Notes under the pieces: model-generated
What the model saw: the letters and a program-made list of their open reading frames with translations, nothing else
Database searches by the model: none
What the model was told of the DNA's origin: nothing
Shown here: one piece after another, positions 38,546 to 46,913 of the stretch
Layout of the letters: every line of letters starts with the position of its first letter
How positions within the stretch are numbered: the first letter of the stretch is position 1
Translations under genes and position numbers: made by a program
Assembly: GCA_038198775.1 (NCBI GenBank)
Contig: JBBPZV010000044.1
Span: 124,001-188,000, forward strand
Source: JACCYJ01 sp038198775
GTDB lineage: Bacteria > Actinomycetota > Actinomycetes > Propionibacteriales > Nocardioidaceae
Direction: 5' to 3'
DNA: 64,000 bases

Positions 38546-39841
38546 TCATGCAGCGGGCGTCGCCTTGCTGAGCGCGTTGATGACCCGGTCGGTGACGTCA
38601 CCGTCTCGGGGATCGGTGAGGTTGGCGAGCAGCTTCAGCGTCATCGCCATCAGCCGCCGCCGCTTGAGCCCGTGCCGGGTGGCGGCGCTCATCACCGCCG
38701 GATGCCCGATCAGCGTGACGAACAGCCGGCCGAGGGTGTAGTAGCCGCCGTAGCGGGCGTCCAGCGCGCTGGGGTAGGACAGCAGCGCCCGCTCCCGCTG
38801 ATGGGGAGGCCGCCCGACTGCCTGCGTGACCGCCTCGGCCGCCAGCTCGGCGGCCTCCATCGCGTACGCGATGCCTTCGCCGTTGAACGGGTTGACCATG
38901 CCGCCGGAATCGCCCACCAGCAGCAGCCCGTCGGCGTAGTGCGGCTTGCGGTTGAAGCCCATCGGCAGCGCGGCCCCCCGTACCGGCGCGGTGCGGTTGG
39001 CCTCACGGAACCCCCACCCTGCGGGGGTGTTGTCGAGCCAGCGCCGCAGCAGCTCCTTGTAGTCGACGTGGCGGAAGGCGCTGGAGGTGTTGAGGATGCC
39101 GAGCCCGACGTTGCAGGTGCCGTCGCCGACGCCGAAGATCCAGCCGTACCCGGGCAGCAGGTCTCCCTCACCGGCCTGGCCGTCCCACAGCTCCAGCCAC
39201 GACTCGAGCCAGTCGTCGTCGGAGCGCGGGCTGGTGTAGTAGGTGCGGACCGCCACCCCCATCGGCCGGTCGTCCCGCTTGACCAGACCCCGCGAGGTCG
39301 CAAGCCGAGCCGAGTTGCCGTCGGCGGCCACCACCACCGGGGCGGTGTACGTGGTCTCCGCGCCGGTGCGGTGTCCGGCGTCGTCGACCGGGCGCGCCCG
39401 CACCCCGACGACCCTCCCGGTGCGTTCGTCGGTGACCGCGGCGGTGACCGCGGTGCGCTCGTGCAGCCTGGCGCCGGCCTTCTGCGCGTGCCGGGCCAGG
39501 ATCTCGTCGAAGTCGAGGCGGGTGCGGACCAGGCCGTACGAGGGATAGACCGCCAGGTCCGGCCACGGCAGCTGGAGCGTGTGGCCGCCCCCGACTATGC
39601 GCAGCCCACGGTTCTTGACCCAGCCCGGCGCCTCCACGTCGATGCCCATGGCGAGCAGCTGGCGCACCGCTCGCGGGGTGAGCCCGTCGCCGCACACCTT
39701 CTCTCGGGGGAAGCTCGTCTTGTCCAGCAGCAGCACGTCGACCCCGGCCTGGGCCAGGAAGTACGCCGTGCTCGACCCGGCGGGTCCGGCGCCGACGACG
39801 ATCGCGTCGGCCTGCCGGTCAAAGCCGCTCGGCGAACTCAT
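38546..39841 (-). CDS. menJ: Geranylgeranyl reductase-family protein, probable menaquinone reductase MenJ
   Basis: A 431-residue flavoprotein with an N-terminal Rossmann motif AIVVGAGPAGSSTAYFLA (GAGPAG at 17-22), FPREKVCGDGLTPRAV and LLVGDSGGMVNPFNGEGIAYAMEAA, the second FAD motif. The family reduces isoprenoid double bonds; in mycobacteria MenJ saturates one unit of the menaquinone tail, and archaeal relatives act on lipids. Placement among nuo, hepT and men genes favours MenJ. ATG at 39841 has GGGAGGG upstream. A perfect Rex-type palindrome lies 22 bases before the start. Confidence 0.85.
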   Translation of the reverse strand: MSSPSGFDRQADAIVVGAGPAGSSTAYFLAQAGVDVLLLDKTSFPREKVCGDGLTPRAVRQLLAMGIDVEAPGWVKNRGLRIVGGGHTLQLPWPDLAVYPSYGLVRTRLDFDEILARHAQKAGARLHERTAVTAAVTDERTGRVVGVRARPVDDAGHRTGAETTYTAPVVVAADGNSARLATSRGLVKRDDRPMGVAVRTYYTSPRSDDDWLESWLELWDGQAGEGDLLPGYGWIFGVGDGTCNVGLGILNTSSAFRHVDYKELLRRWLDNTPAGWGFREANRTAPVRGAALPMGFNRKPHYADGLLLVGDSGGMVNPFNGEGIAYAMEAAELAAEAVTQAVGRPPHQRERALLSYPSALDARYGGYYTLGRLFVTLIGHPAVMSAATRHGLKRRRLMAMTLKLLANLTDPRDGDVTDRVINALSKATPAA

Positions 39842-39863
39842 TCGGGGCCCTCCCGTCGGCTGC

Positions 39864-39881
39864 TCGTGAAACTCTTCACGA
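39864..39881. promoter_or_regulatory. Perfect Rex-type palindrome upstream of menJ
   Basis: TCGTGAA-ACTC-TTCACGA is a perfect 7-bp inverted repeat with a 4-base spacer, the geometry of Rex operators, differing from TTGTGAA-N4-TTCACAA only at the second base of each arm. It sits 22 bases before the menJ start where a repressor would block initiation. Function is inferred. Confidence 0.6.
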
Positions 39882-39951
39882 ACGGTTTGCGGCAAGTGTA
39901 GGCGGCTGCTGTCCCGCCCGCGACCCGCCCCGACGGCCTGCGGTTGGGTGG

Positions 39952-39995
39952 TCTCCCGACGCCTCGGCGGCCCCGGCGCACCAGAAGTCGGGAGA
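39952..39995. terminator. Long inverted repeat between menG and menJ
   Basis: TCTCCCGAC (39952-39960) and GTCGGGAGA (39987-39995) are a perfect 9-bp inverted repeat with a 26-base GC-rich loop, about 30 bases past the menG stop on the minus strand. Probably a transcription end or processing structure; no T-run. A palindrome CGTCGCGACG lies at 40000-40009. The remaining part of this 185-base gap holds the menJ control region. Confidence 0.4.
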
Positions 39996-40026
39996 TCGGC
40001 GTCGCGACGGCAAGCACTGAGTGGTT

Positions 40027-40719
40027 TCAGCGGCGCGTGGCGTGGTGGAGGGCGACGATGCCGCCGCTCAGGTCCTGCCACCCGACGCTGAACCAACCGG
40101 CACTTCGAATCCGCTGCGCGAGTCCGGCCTGGTCGGGCCAGGCCCGGATCGAGTCCGCGAGGTAGACGTAGGCGTCCGGGCTCGACGACACCCGACGAGC
40201 CACCCCCGGCAGGGCGCGCATCAGGTACTCGGTGTAGACCCGGCGAAACGGCGCCCAGGTGGGGTGGCTGAACTCGCACACCACCAGGCGTCCCCCTGGG
40301 CGGGTGACCCGCCGCATCTCCGCCAGCGCCATGCCGGGGTCGGCGACGTTGCGCAGCCCGAACGAGATCGTGACCGCGTCGAACGCCTCGTCGGCGAAGG
40401 GCAGGACTGTGGCGTCGCCCCCGACGAAGGCCAGCCGCGGCCGGGCCAGTCTGCCGACCGCCAGCATGCCGAGCGAGAAGTCGCAGGGCACCACGAACGA
40501 CCCGGCGGTCGCGATGGGCTCGCTGGAGGTGCCGGTCCCGGCGGCCAGGTCGAGGATGCGCTCGCCGGGCTGCGGCTCCAACAGCGCCGTGACCGCCCGC
40601 CGCCAGCGCCGCGCCAGGCCCAGTGACAGCACGTCGTTGGTGAGGTCGTAGCGCCGCGCCACCGCGTCGAACATCGCCGCGACCTCCTGCGGTTCCTTGT
40701 CCAGTCCCGCGCGCGCCAC
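40027..40719 (-). CDS. menG: Demethylmenaquinone methyltransferase (UbiE/MenG)
   Basis: A 230-residue SAM methyltransferase. VAAMFDAVARRYDLTNDVLSLG is the UbiE family start, ILDLAAGTGT the SAM motif, and TISFGLRNVADPGMALAEMRRVTRPGGRLVVCEFS the second signature. It adds the final methyl to demethylmenaquinone. GTG at 40719 is preferred since the longer frame would cross the 29-base divergent gap into menF. Confidence 0.95.
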   Translation of the reverse strand: MARAGLDKEPQEVAAMFDAVARRYDLTNDVLSLGLARRWRRAVTALLEPQPGERILDLAAGTGTSSEPIATAGSFVVPCDFSLGMLAVGRLARPRLAFVGGDATVLPFADEAFDAVTISFGLRNVADPGMALAEMRRVTRPGGRLVVCEFSHPTWAPFRRVYTEYLMRALPGVARRVSSSPDAYVYLADSIRAWPDQAGLAQRIRSAGWFSVGWQDLSGGIVALHHATRR

Positions 40720-40736
40720 CGCACCACCCTCGCACG

Positions 40737-40742
40737 TACGCT
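40737..40742 (+). promoter_or_regulatory. -10 box of a probably leaderless menF transcript
   Basis: TACGCT ends exactly six bases before the menF GTG, placing transcription start at or next to the G of the start codon. There is no ribosome-binding site in the gap. A -35 box is not recognisable. Confidence 0.5.
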
Positions 40743-40748
40743 GGCTCG

Positions 40749-42017
40749 GTGAGCACGGCAGCGCCAACGCCTGCAGAGTCCCGACTCGTCGTGCGGAGCG
40801 TGCCGCTGGCCGATCCCGGACCGCTGCTGTCGCTGCTCCCGGACCAGACGACCTGTGCCTGGCTGCGGCACGGCCAGGGAGTCGTCGGGTGGGGTGCGGC
40901 GGAACGCTGGGAGGGCGCCGGCCCCGAGCGTTTCGCCGCCGCCGAGCAGTGGTGGGCCACGCTCGCCGGCCGGGCCGTCCTTCGTGACGAGGTGCGCCTT
41001 CCCGGGTCCGGCCTCGTGGGGTTCGGCTCGTTCGCGTTCAGCGCTGGTCCCGGGTCGTCGACCCTGGTGGTCCCGGAGGTGGTGGTCGGCCACCGTGACG
41101 TCGACGGGGTGCCGCGCTGGTGGTTGACGACGGTGTCCTCCGGCGCGCTGGCTGGGCGCCCGTCGTTGCGCTCGGCCTCCGACATCCGCGCCCCCGGGCA
41201 GGTGACGTACGCCGACGGGGCGCTGTCCGGGGCGGCGTGGGCCTCCCGGGTCGGCGAGGCGGTCGCCCGGATCGCCGGTTCGCCGTTGGAGAAGGTCGTC
41301 TTGGCCCGCGACCTGGTCGCGACCAGCGAGCACGACATCGACCTTCGGTGGCCGTTGCGGCGCTTGGCGGCGGCGTACCCCGCCTGCTGGACCTTCCACG
41401 TCGACGGGCTGGTCGGCGCCACCCCCGAGCTGCTGGTACGCCGCGAGCGGGGGCTGGTCACCTCCCGGGTCCTGGCCGGCACCATCCGGCGCACCGGCGA
41501 CGACGCACACGACCTGGCGCTGGCCGGCGCGCTCGCCCGCAGCAGCAAGGACCTCGAGGAACACGAGTACGCGGTGCGCTCGGTCGCCCAAGGGCTGGCG
41601 CCGCACTGCGCGAGCATGAACGTCCCGGAGACGCCGTTCGTGCTGCACCTGCCCAACGTCATGCACCTGGCCACCGACGTCACCGGGGTCCTGGACCCGG
41701 AGGCCGGCGCGTCGTCGCTGGCGCTGGCGGCGGCGCTTCACCCCTCGGCCGCTGTGGGCGGCACCCCGACCGAGCTGGCCGTACACACCATCGCCGAGCT
41801 CGAGGGCATGGACCGTGGCCGCTACACGGGCCCAGTGGGCTGGATCGACGCCACCGGTGACGGCGAGTGGGGCATCGCGCTGCGCTGCGGCCAGGTCGAC
41901 CGTAACCAGGTCCGGCTGTACGCCGGGTGCGGCATCGTCGCCGGCTCCGACCCCGCCGCGGAGCTCGCCGAGACCCAGGCGAAGCTCGTCCCGCTCCGCG
42001 ACGCCCTGGGAAGCTGA
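40749..42017 (+). CDS. menF: Isochorismate synthase
   Basis: A 422-residue chorismate-binding enzyme. The C-terminal domain has SPLEKVVLARDL, ACWTFHVDGLVGATPELLVRRERGLVTSRVLAGTIRRT, KDLEEHEYAVRSV, LHPSAAVGGTPTELA and RGRYTGPVGWIDATGDGEWGIALRCG, all core motifs. It converts chorismate to isochorismate, entry to menaquinone; a siderophore (EntC-like) role is possible but the neighbours are all menaquinone genes. GTG start, divergent from menG by 29 bases and converging with menD 14 bases later. Confidence 0.93.
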   Translation: MSTAAPTPAESRLVVRSVPLADPGPLLSLLPDQTTCAWLRHGQGVVGWGAAERWEGAGPERFAAAEQWWATLAGRAVLRDEVRLPGSGLVGFGSFAFSAGPGSSTLVVPEVVVGHRDVDGVPRWWLTTVSSGALAGRPSLRSASDIRAPGQVTYADGALSGAAWASRVGEAVARIAGSPLEKVVLARDLVATSEHDIDLRWPLRRLAAAYPACWTFHVDGLVGATPELLVRRERGLVTSRVLAGTIRRTGDDAHDLALAGALARSSKDLEEHEYAVRSVAQGLAPHCASMNVPETPFVLHLPNVMHLATDVTGVLDPEAGASSLALAAALHPSAAVGGTPTELAVHTIAELEGMDRGRYTGPVGWIDATGDGEWGIALRCGQVDRNQVRLYAGCGIVAGSDPAAELAETQAKLVPLRDALGS

Positions 42018-42031
42018 CCGCGGCGCGCCGC

Positions 42032-43711
42032 TCACCCTGCCAGCGCCCGGGCCACGGCGTCGCGGACCCGGATGTCGAGGCCCCGCCGGTCGGTGCGGTC
42101 CAGGCGCACCTCGACGACCTCGATCCCGGACGGCGGCCGCGCCAGCGCCCGCTCCAGTGCCGGCACGTCGTCGACCCGGGCATGGGCGACGCCGTACGCC
42201 TCGCACAGCGCGCCCAGCTCGGCACGGGTGGGGGTGCCGAAGACGCGTTCGAAGGCCGGAGCGTACGCCTGCCCCCCCTGCTCCAGCACCGAGAAGACGC
42301 TGCCTCCGTCGTCGTTTGCCACGACGATGCTGAGGTCCGGTCGTGGTTCGTCCGGGCCCAGCAGCAGCCCGTTGCTGTCGTGCAGGAACGTCAGGTCCCC
42401 GAGGTAGGCCAGCGACCGGCTGGAGGCACGGGCCAACGCGGCGCCGACCGCCGTCGACACCGAGCCGTCGATGCCGGAGAGCCCGCGGTTGGCGAGGACC
42501 CTGCGGCGCTCGCCGACAGGGTGCGCCACCCCCATCAGGTCGAGATCGCGGATCGGGTGGGACGACCCGACGACCAGCAGACCACCGGCAGGCAGCGCCT
42601 GAGACACCGCAAGGGCGACCTCGTACGGCGTCAACCAGGGCTCGGCGGTCAACGCGACGTCGATCGCCGCCCGCGCCAGCGTGTCGGCGTCCCGCCACTC
42701 GCCCAACCAGTCGGTGTCGTCGGTGTGCTCGACCCTTGCCGCTGGGACCACGCCGCTGACCCGCGCGGCGCTGTCTGGCCACCCGCCCGTCCGGCTCACC
42801 ACCACGACCTCGACGTCGTCTCGCCCGAGCAGCCGGGCCACCGACCGGGACAGCGTCGGCCGCCCGTGGACGACCACCCGCCGGACCTGACCGCCGAATG
42901 CCGGATGGTCGAGCAGCATCCGGTAGGCCGCCAGCGCGTTGCTTCCGGTGCGGGCGCCTGAGGAGGGTTCGGCCAACAGCGGCCAGCCGGCCCGTTCGGC
43001 GAGCAACCGGGCCGGCGGACCGGCTCCGTCACCGGCGACCACGACCGTGGGTGGACCCGCAGCCAGCGTCACCGGCGGAGGGCCGGGTGGCGCGACCACC
43101 CGGGTCCACGGGGCACCCTGGGGCCGGCCGGGAGGCCACGGCGCGGCGTCAGCGTCATCGCTGTCCGGCAGCAGCGGTTCCTCGAACGGCAGGTTGAGGT
43201 GCGCCGGCCCCGGCTGGGCACCACGGACACCGGTCGCCGCCGCCAGCACCCGGTCGACGCCGGCCCGCACCTCAGGCGCGCGCGGGTCGGTCGGACTACC
43301 GGCGAGCTCGGCGTAGGCGCGGACCGCGGCGCCGAAGATCTTGACCTGGTCGGTGGTCTGGTTGGCGCCGCTGTCGCGAAGCCGTGCCGGCCGGTCGGCG
43401 CTCAGTACGACGAGGGGAACGCCGGCGTGGGAGGCCTCCAGCACCGCGGGGTGGAGGTTGGCGACCGCCGTTCCCGAGGTGGTGAGCACCGGAACCGGGC
43501 GTCCCGAGCACTTGGCCAGCCCGAGCGCGAGGAATCCGGCGCTGCGCTCGTCGATTCGGACGTGCAACCGGATCCGCCCCTCGGCGTCGGCGCGGTGCAG
43601 CATCAGCGCGACCGGCGCCGAACGCGACCCGGGACACAGCACGGCGTCCCGGACCCCTGCCCGGGCCAGCTCGTCGACCAGGGCACGCGCGGTCAGCGTG
43701 GACGTGTTCAC
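42032..43711 (-). CDS. menD: SEPHCHC synthase (MenD)
   Basis: A 559-residue TPP enzyme: 2-succinyl-5-enolpyruvyl-6-hydroxy-3-cyclohexene-1-carboxylate synthase. It has LVDELARAGVRDAVLCPGSRSAPVALML and RIRLHVRIDERSAGFLALGLAK at the N-terminus, the middle domain, then LANRGLSGIDGSVSTAVGAALA and LGDLTFLHDSNGLLLG with VVANDDGGSVFSVLEQG as the TPP site. It joins isochorismate and 2-oxoglutarate. GTG start overlaps the menC stop. Last gene of menE-menC-menD. Confidence 0.96.
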   Translation of the reverse strand: MNTSTLTARALVDELARAGVRDAVLCPGSRSAPVALMLHRADAEGRIRLHVRIDERSAGFLALGLAKCSGRPVPVLTTSGTAVANLHPAVLEASHAGVPLVVLSADRPARLRDSGANQTTDQVKIFGAAVRAYAELAGSPTDPRAPEVRAGVDRVLAAATGVRGAQPGPAHLNLPFEEPLLPDSDDADAAPWPPGRPQGAPWTRVVAPPGPPPVTLAAGPPTVVVAGDGAGPPARLLAERAGWPLLAEPSSGARTGSNALAAYRMLLDHPAFGGQVRRVVVHGRPTLSRSVARLLGRDDVEVVVVSRTGGWPDSAARVSGVVPAARVEHTDDTDWLGEWRDADTLARAAIDVALTAEPWLTPYEVALAVSQALPAGGLLVVGSSHPIRDLDLMGVAHPVGERRRVLANRGLSGIDGSVSTAVGAALARASSRSLAYLGDLTFLHDSNGLLLGPDEPRPDLSIVVANDDGGSVFSVLEQGGQAYAPAFERVFGTPTRAELGALCEAYGVAHARVDDVPALERALARPPSGIEVVEVRLDRTDRRGLDIRVRDAVARALAG

Positions 43712-44664
43712 GAGCCGAGATCATGCCGCAGCCGCTCGACGCCGGCTCGCCGCTCGTCCCAACGAGCGCGCCGTTGGCCGTCCGGGGCGCAGCCGGCGAG
43801 CAGGGACGGGTCTGGCTCTGGTCGGCGGACTTCCAGCATCCCGTCGACCGGCAGCAGCGGCTCTGCCACCACGTCAGACACCAGCAGCCCGGCGGTGGCC
43901 AGCCCGCAGGCGTACGGCAGCTCCGGCAGCGCCGCCGCAAGTGCCACACCCGCGGCGATGCCGACCGAGGTCTCCAGAGCGCTCGACACGACGACCGGAA
44001 GCCCGATCCGCTCCGCGATGTCGAGGCAGGCCCGGACGCCGCCGAGCGGCTGGACCTTGAGCACGGCGATGTCGGCGGCCTGGCTGCGTGCCACCCGCAG
44101 CGGGTCGTCGGCCCTCCGGATCGACTCGTCCGCGGCGACCGGCACCGCAACCGTCCGGCGCACCTTGGCCAGCTCCGGCACCGTCCGGCACGGCTGCTCG
44201 GCGTACTCCAGCCCCCGCGCCGCCCGGTCCAGCCGGGGTAGGGCGCTGACCGCATCGGTAACGGTCCAGGCGCCGTTCGCGTCCACCCTGATCCGACCCT
44301 CGGGCCCCAACCCGGCGCGCACGGCCGCCACGCGGTCGAGGTCCTCGGCCAACGACTGGCCCGGCTCGGCGACCTTCACCTTGGCCGTTCGGCACCCGCT
44401 CTGCGCCGCCAGCCGGAACGCGTGGTCGGGGCCGACCGCGGGAACGGTGACGTTGACCGGCACGCTGCCGCGGACCGGGTCGGGCCAGGGCTGGTACGCC
44501 GCCTCGTACGCCGCCCGCAACCAGGGCAGTGACTCGGGCGCGTCGTACTCCGCGAACGGGCTCCACTCCCCCCATCCGGCCGGACCCTGCGCGAGCATGC
44601 CCTCGCGCGCCACGAGGCCGCGAAAACGCATCCGCATCCCGATCGTGTAGGCCTCCCAACGCAC
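43708..44664 (-). CDS. menC: o-Succinylbenzoate synthase
   Basis: A 318-residue enolase-superfamily enzyme. The catalytic lysine motif KVKVAE, metal-binding DANGAW, LEYAEQP, VAADES and second lysine VLKVQPLGG appear in order. It dehydrates SHCHC to o-succinylbenzoate. GTG at 44664 is chosen, ten bases past the menE stop; the frame is open further up but only through menE. Confidence 0.94.
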   Translation of the reverse strand: MRWEAYTIGMRMRFRGLVAREGMLAQGPAGWGEWSPFAEYDAPESLPWLRAAYEAAYQPWPDPVRGSVPVNVTVPAVGPDHAFRLAAQSGCRTAKVKVAEPGQSLAEDLDRVAAVRAGLGPEGRIRVDANGAWTVTDAVSALPRLDRAARGLEYAEQPCRTVPELAKVRRTVAVPVAADESIRRADDPLRVARSQAADIAVLKVQPLGGVRACLDIAERIGLPVVVSSALETSVGIAAGVALAAALPELPYACGLATAGLLVSDVVAEPLLPVDGMLEVRRPEPDPSLLAGCAPDGQRRARWDERRAGVERLRHDLGS

Positions 44665-44674
44665 GGGTTTGACC

Positions 44675-45724
44675 CTAGGCGTCGGCGGCGGCCAGCGCCG
44701 ACAGAGCAAGGCGGTCGAGCTTGCCGCCCGGCAGCAGCGGCAGCGTGTCGAGCCGCACCACCGCCCGCGGCGCCCAGGTCCGCGGCAGGGAACGCGCGAC
44801 GCTGTCGCGGACGACGTCCAGCGCCGGCGTCGGCGCCGACGCCGTGCACACCATGCAGGCGACCACCCGCGCGCCCCACTCCGGGTCGTCGACCCCGACC
44901 GCCACCGCGTCCTCGACGCCCGGAAGGTCCAGCAGCACCCGGGTGACCGCCGGGAGCGCGACGTTGACGCCGCCGCTGACCACGACGTCGTCGATGCGGC
45001 CCAGGACCTCCAGCCGCCCCCGCTCGAGGTGGCCCAGATCGGAGGTGCGCAGCCAGCCGTCGCGCAGCACCTGCGCCGTCAGCTCGCGGTCCCCGGCGTA
45101 CCCGTCGAAGAGCACCGGCCCGCTCAGCTCCACCCGCCCGGCGGGGTCGACCCGTACCGACACCCCGTCGAGCGGGACCCCGCCGTAGACGCACCCGCCA
45201 CAGGTCTCGCTGAGCCCGTACGTCGCGACGACCGCGATGCCGGTGTCCTCGCACCGGGCCAGCAGGTCCGGGCGCAGCGCCGCGCCTCCGACCAGCACCG
45301 CGTCGAAGCGGCGCAGCTGGTCCAGCGCTCCGTCAGCCGCCAGCCGGTGCAGCTGGGTCGGAACCAGCGCGGTGTAGCAGCGCTGCCCGTCGAGCGCTGC
45401 CACCGTGGCGCCGAACGAGCCGGGCCCGGCGGCCACCACCGGGTCCCGCCCGGCGAGCAGCGAGCGGACCAGCACCTGCAGTCCGGCGACGTGGTTGACC
45501 GGCAGGTCCAGCAGCCACTGGCCGGGGCCGCCGAGCCGGTCCATTGCCGCCCGCGCGGAGGCGGTCACCGCCTCGTACGACAGCACGACGTCCCTCGGGC
45601 GTCCGGAGCTGCCCGAAGTGCGCACGACCAGCGGCCCGTCGGGGCGCTCCAGCCAGCCGCGCAGCGCCGCCAGCACCTGCCGGGGCGAGCCCCGCACCGG
45701 CCGCAGCGGGTCCTGGGAAGCCAC
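44675..45724 (-). CDS. menE: o-Succinylbenzoate-CoA ligase
   Basis: A 349-residue, short-form acyl-CoA synthetase. AMP-binding P-loop TSGSSGRPR is at 36-44, NHVAGL, ATYGLSETCGG and WLRTSDLGHLERGRLEVLGRIDD follow, and the C-terminal catalytic lysine is in LLPGGKLDRLAL. About 100 residues shorter than E. coli MenE but like other actinobacterial forms. GTG start with TAGCCT exactly six bases upstream, implying a leaderless message. Confidence 0.94.
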   Translation of the reverse strand: MASQDPLRPVRGSPRQVLAALRGWLERPDGPLVVRTSGSSGRPRDVVLSYEAVTASARAAMDRLGGPGQWLLDLPVNHVAGLQVLVRSLLAGRDPVVAAGPGSFGATVAALDGQRCYTALVPTQLHRLAADGALDQLRRFDAVLVGGAALRPDLLARCEDTGIAVVATYGLSETCGGCVYGGVPLDGVSVRVDPAGRVELSGPVLFDGYAGDRELTAQVLRDGWLRTSDLGHLERGRLEVLGRIDDVVVSGGVNVALPAVTRVLLDLPGVEDAVAVGVDDPEWGARVVACMVCTASAPTPALDVVRDSVARSLPRTWAPRAVVRLDTLPLLPGGKLDRLALSALAAADA

Positions 45725-45726
45725 GA

Positions 45727-45749
45727 TCCCAGGCTAGGGACACCTGGGA
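45727..45749. promoter_or_regulatory. Inverted repeat and -10 box in the menE/menA divergent gap
   Basis: TCCCAGG-N9-CCTGGGA is a perfect 7-bp inverted repeat centred in the 36-base gap between divergent menE and menA. On the minus strand it overlaps TAGCCT (45731-45736), the likely menE -10 lying six bases before its GTG. On the plus strand a GAGACT (45748-45753) seven bases before the menA ATG is a possible -10. A shared operator is plausible. Confidence 0.45.
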
Positions 45750-45760
45750 GACTGGGCGCC

Positions 45761-46630
45761 ATGGCCACCGCCGCCCAGTGGGTCCGGGGCGCCCGGCCGC
45801 GGACGTTGCCCGCTGCGATCTCCCCGGTGCTGGTCGGGAGCGGGGCCGCCGCGGCGGTGGGAGGGTTCACCGGCTACCAGGCCGCGCTGGCGCTGGTGGT
45901 CGCCCTCTCCCTGCAGGTCGGCGTCAACTACGCCAACGACTACTCCGACGGCGTGCGCGGCACCGACGCCGTTCGGGTGGGCCCGCTGCGGCTGGTCGGT
46001 TCCGGCGCCGCCACGGCGCCGGCGGTGAAGCGGGCGGCGCTGGCCGCCCTCGCCGTCGGCGCGGTCGCCGGCTCCGCCCTCGCCGCCACGTCGAGCTGGT
46101 GGCTGCTCGCGGTCGGCGCGGTCGCGATCGCAGCCGCCTGGGCCTACACCGGTGGAGCGAACCCGTACGGCTACCGCGGCCTCGGTGAGCTCGCCGTGTT
46201 CTTGTTCTTCGGGCTGGTCGCCGCTCTCGGCACCACCTACGCCCAGCTGGACCGGCTCACGCTGGCGAGCGTGGCCGCCGCGATCGGGGTCGGTGCCCTC
46301 GCCTGCGCGATCCTGGTCGCCAACAACCTGCGCGACATCCCGACCGATGCGATGGTCGGCAAGCACACCTTGGCGGTGATCCTTGGTGACCGCCGCACCA
46401 GGTGGTTGTTCGTGGCGCTGATGGCGACCGCGGTCGGGTGCCTCGGCTGGCTGGTGGTGCTGGCGCCCTCGACGTTGCTGGGTGCGGTGTTCGTGCTGCC
46501 GGCTGCCCGCGCGACCATCCCCGTCGTACGCGGTGACGTCGGGCCGCCACTGCTCGCCGTGCTCCGCGACACCGGGCTGGCCGAGCTGGCCTTCGCGGTC
46601 GGGGTCGGGCTGGGGCTGGCCCTGGGTTGA
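45761..46630 (+). CDS. menA: 1,4-Dihydroxy-2-naphthoate polyprenyltransferase
   Basis: A 289-residue membrane prenyltransferase with about eight to nine helices. Prenyl-diphosphate binding motifs are NYANDYSDGVRGTD (57-69) and NNLRDIPTDAMVGKHTLAV. The N-terminal WVRGARPRTLPAAISPVLVG is typical MenA. It attaches the polyprenyl tail made by HepT. ATG at 45761; GGGAG ten bases upstream could be its ribosome-binding site. Confidence 0.96.
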   Translation: MATAAQWVRGARPRTLPAAISPVLVGSGAAAAVGGFTGYQAALALVVALSLQVGVNYANDYSDGVRGTDAVRVGPLRLVGSGAATAPAVKRAALAALAVGAVAGSALAATSSWWLLAVGAVAIAAAWAYTGGANPYGYRGLGELAVFLFFGLVAALGTTYAQLDRLTLASVAAAIGVGALACAILVANNLRDIPTDAMVGKHTLAVILGDRRTRWLFVALMATAVGCLGWLVVLAPSTLLGAVFVLPAARATIPVVRGDVGPPLLAVLRDTGLAELAFAVGVGLGLALG

Positions 46631-46643
46631 CGTCGGCTGGTGA

Positions 46644-46913
46644 TCAGTCTTCGGTGTCCTCCTTGGCCTTCGCCGCCTGGTAGCGCGCGGCGATCCGCTC
46701 CGCGCGGGAAGCCACGTCTCGGGCCAGCTGGTCCCGCAGCCCGCGCAGCAGCAGCCACGAGGCCGCCGCCGAGATCACCAGCGCCACCAGCGCCACCCAG
46801 AGCAGGTTGGCGGCGGTGGTCGCCCAGAACGCGCGGCCGACCGCCCAGATCACGACGAAGGCGCCCAGGAACAGCCCGAACCTGGCAGCGGTGTACGCCG
46901 CGAAGCTCCTCAC
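46644..46913 (-). CDS. DUF4229 small membrane protein
   Basis: An 89-residue protein with two hydrophobic helices (about 10-30 and 32-55) and a charged tail QLARDVASRAERIAARYQAAKAKEDTED. This matches the actinobacterial DUF4229 family. Function unknown. GTG start overlaps the dehydratase stop by four bases; the 3' end converges with menA 13 bases away. Confidence 0.8.
   Translation of the reverse strand: MRSFAAYTAARFGLFLGAFVVIWAVGRAFWATTAANLLWVALVALVISAAASWLLLRGLRDQLARDVASRAERIAARYQAAKAKEDTED

Noticed and set aside
39842..41683. A 1045-residue version of the geranylgeranyl reductase
   Set aside because: The upstream 600 residues are shadows of menG and menF; family homology begins at MSSPSGFDRQADAIVVGAGPAG.
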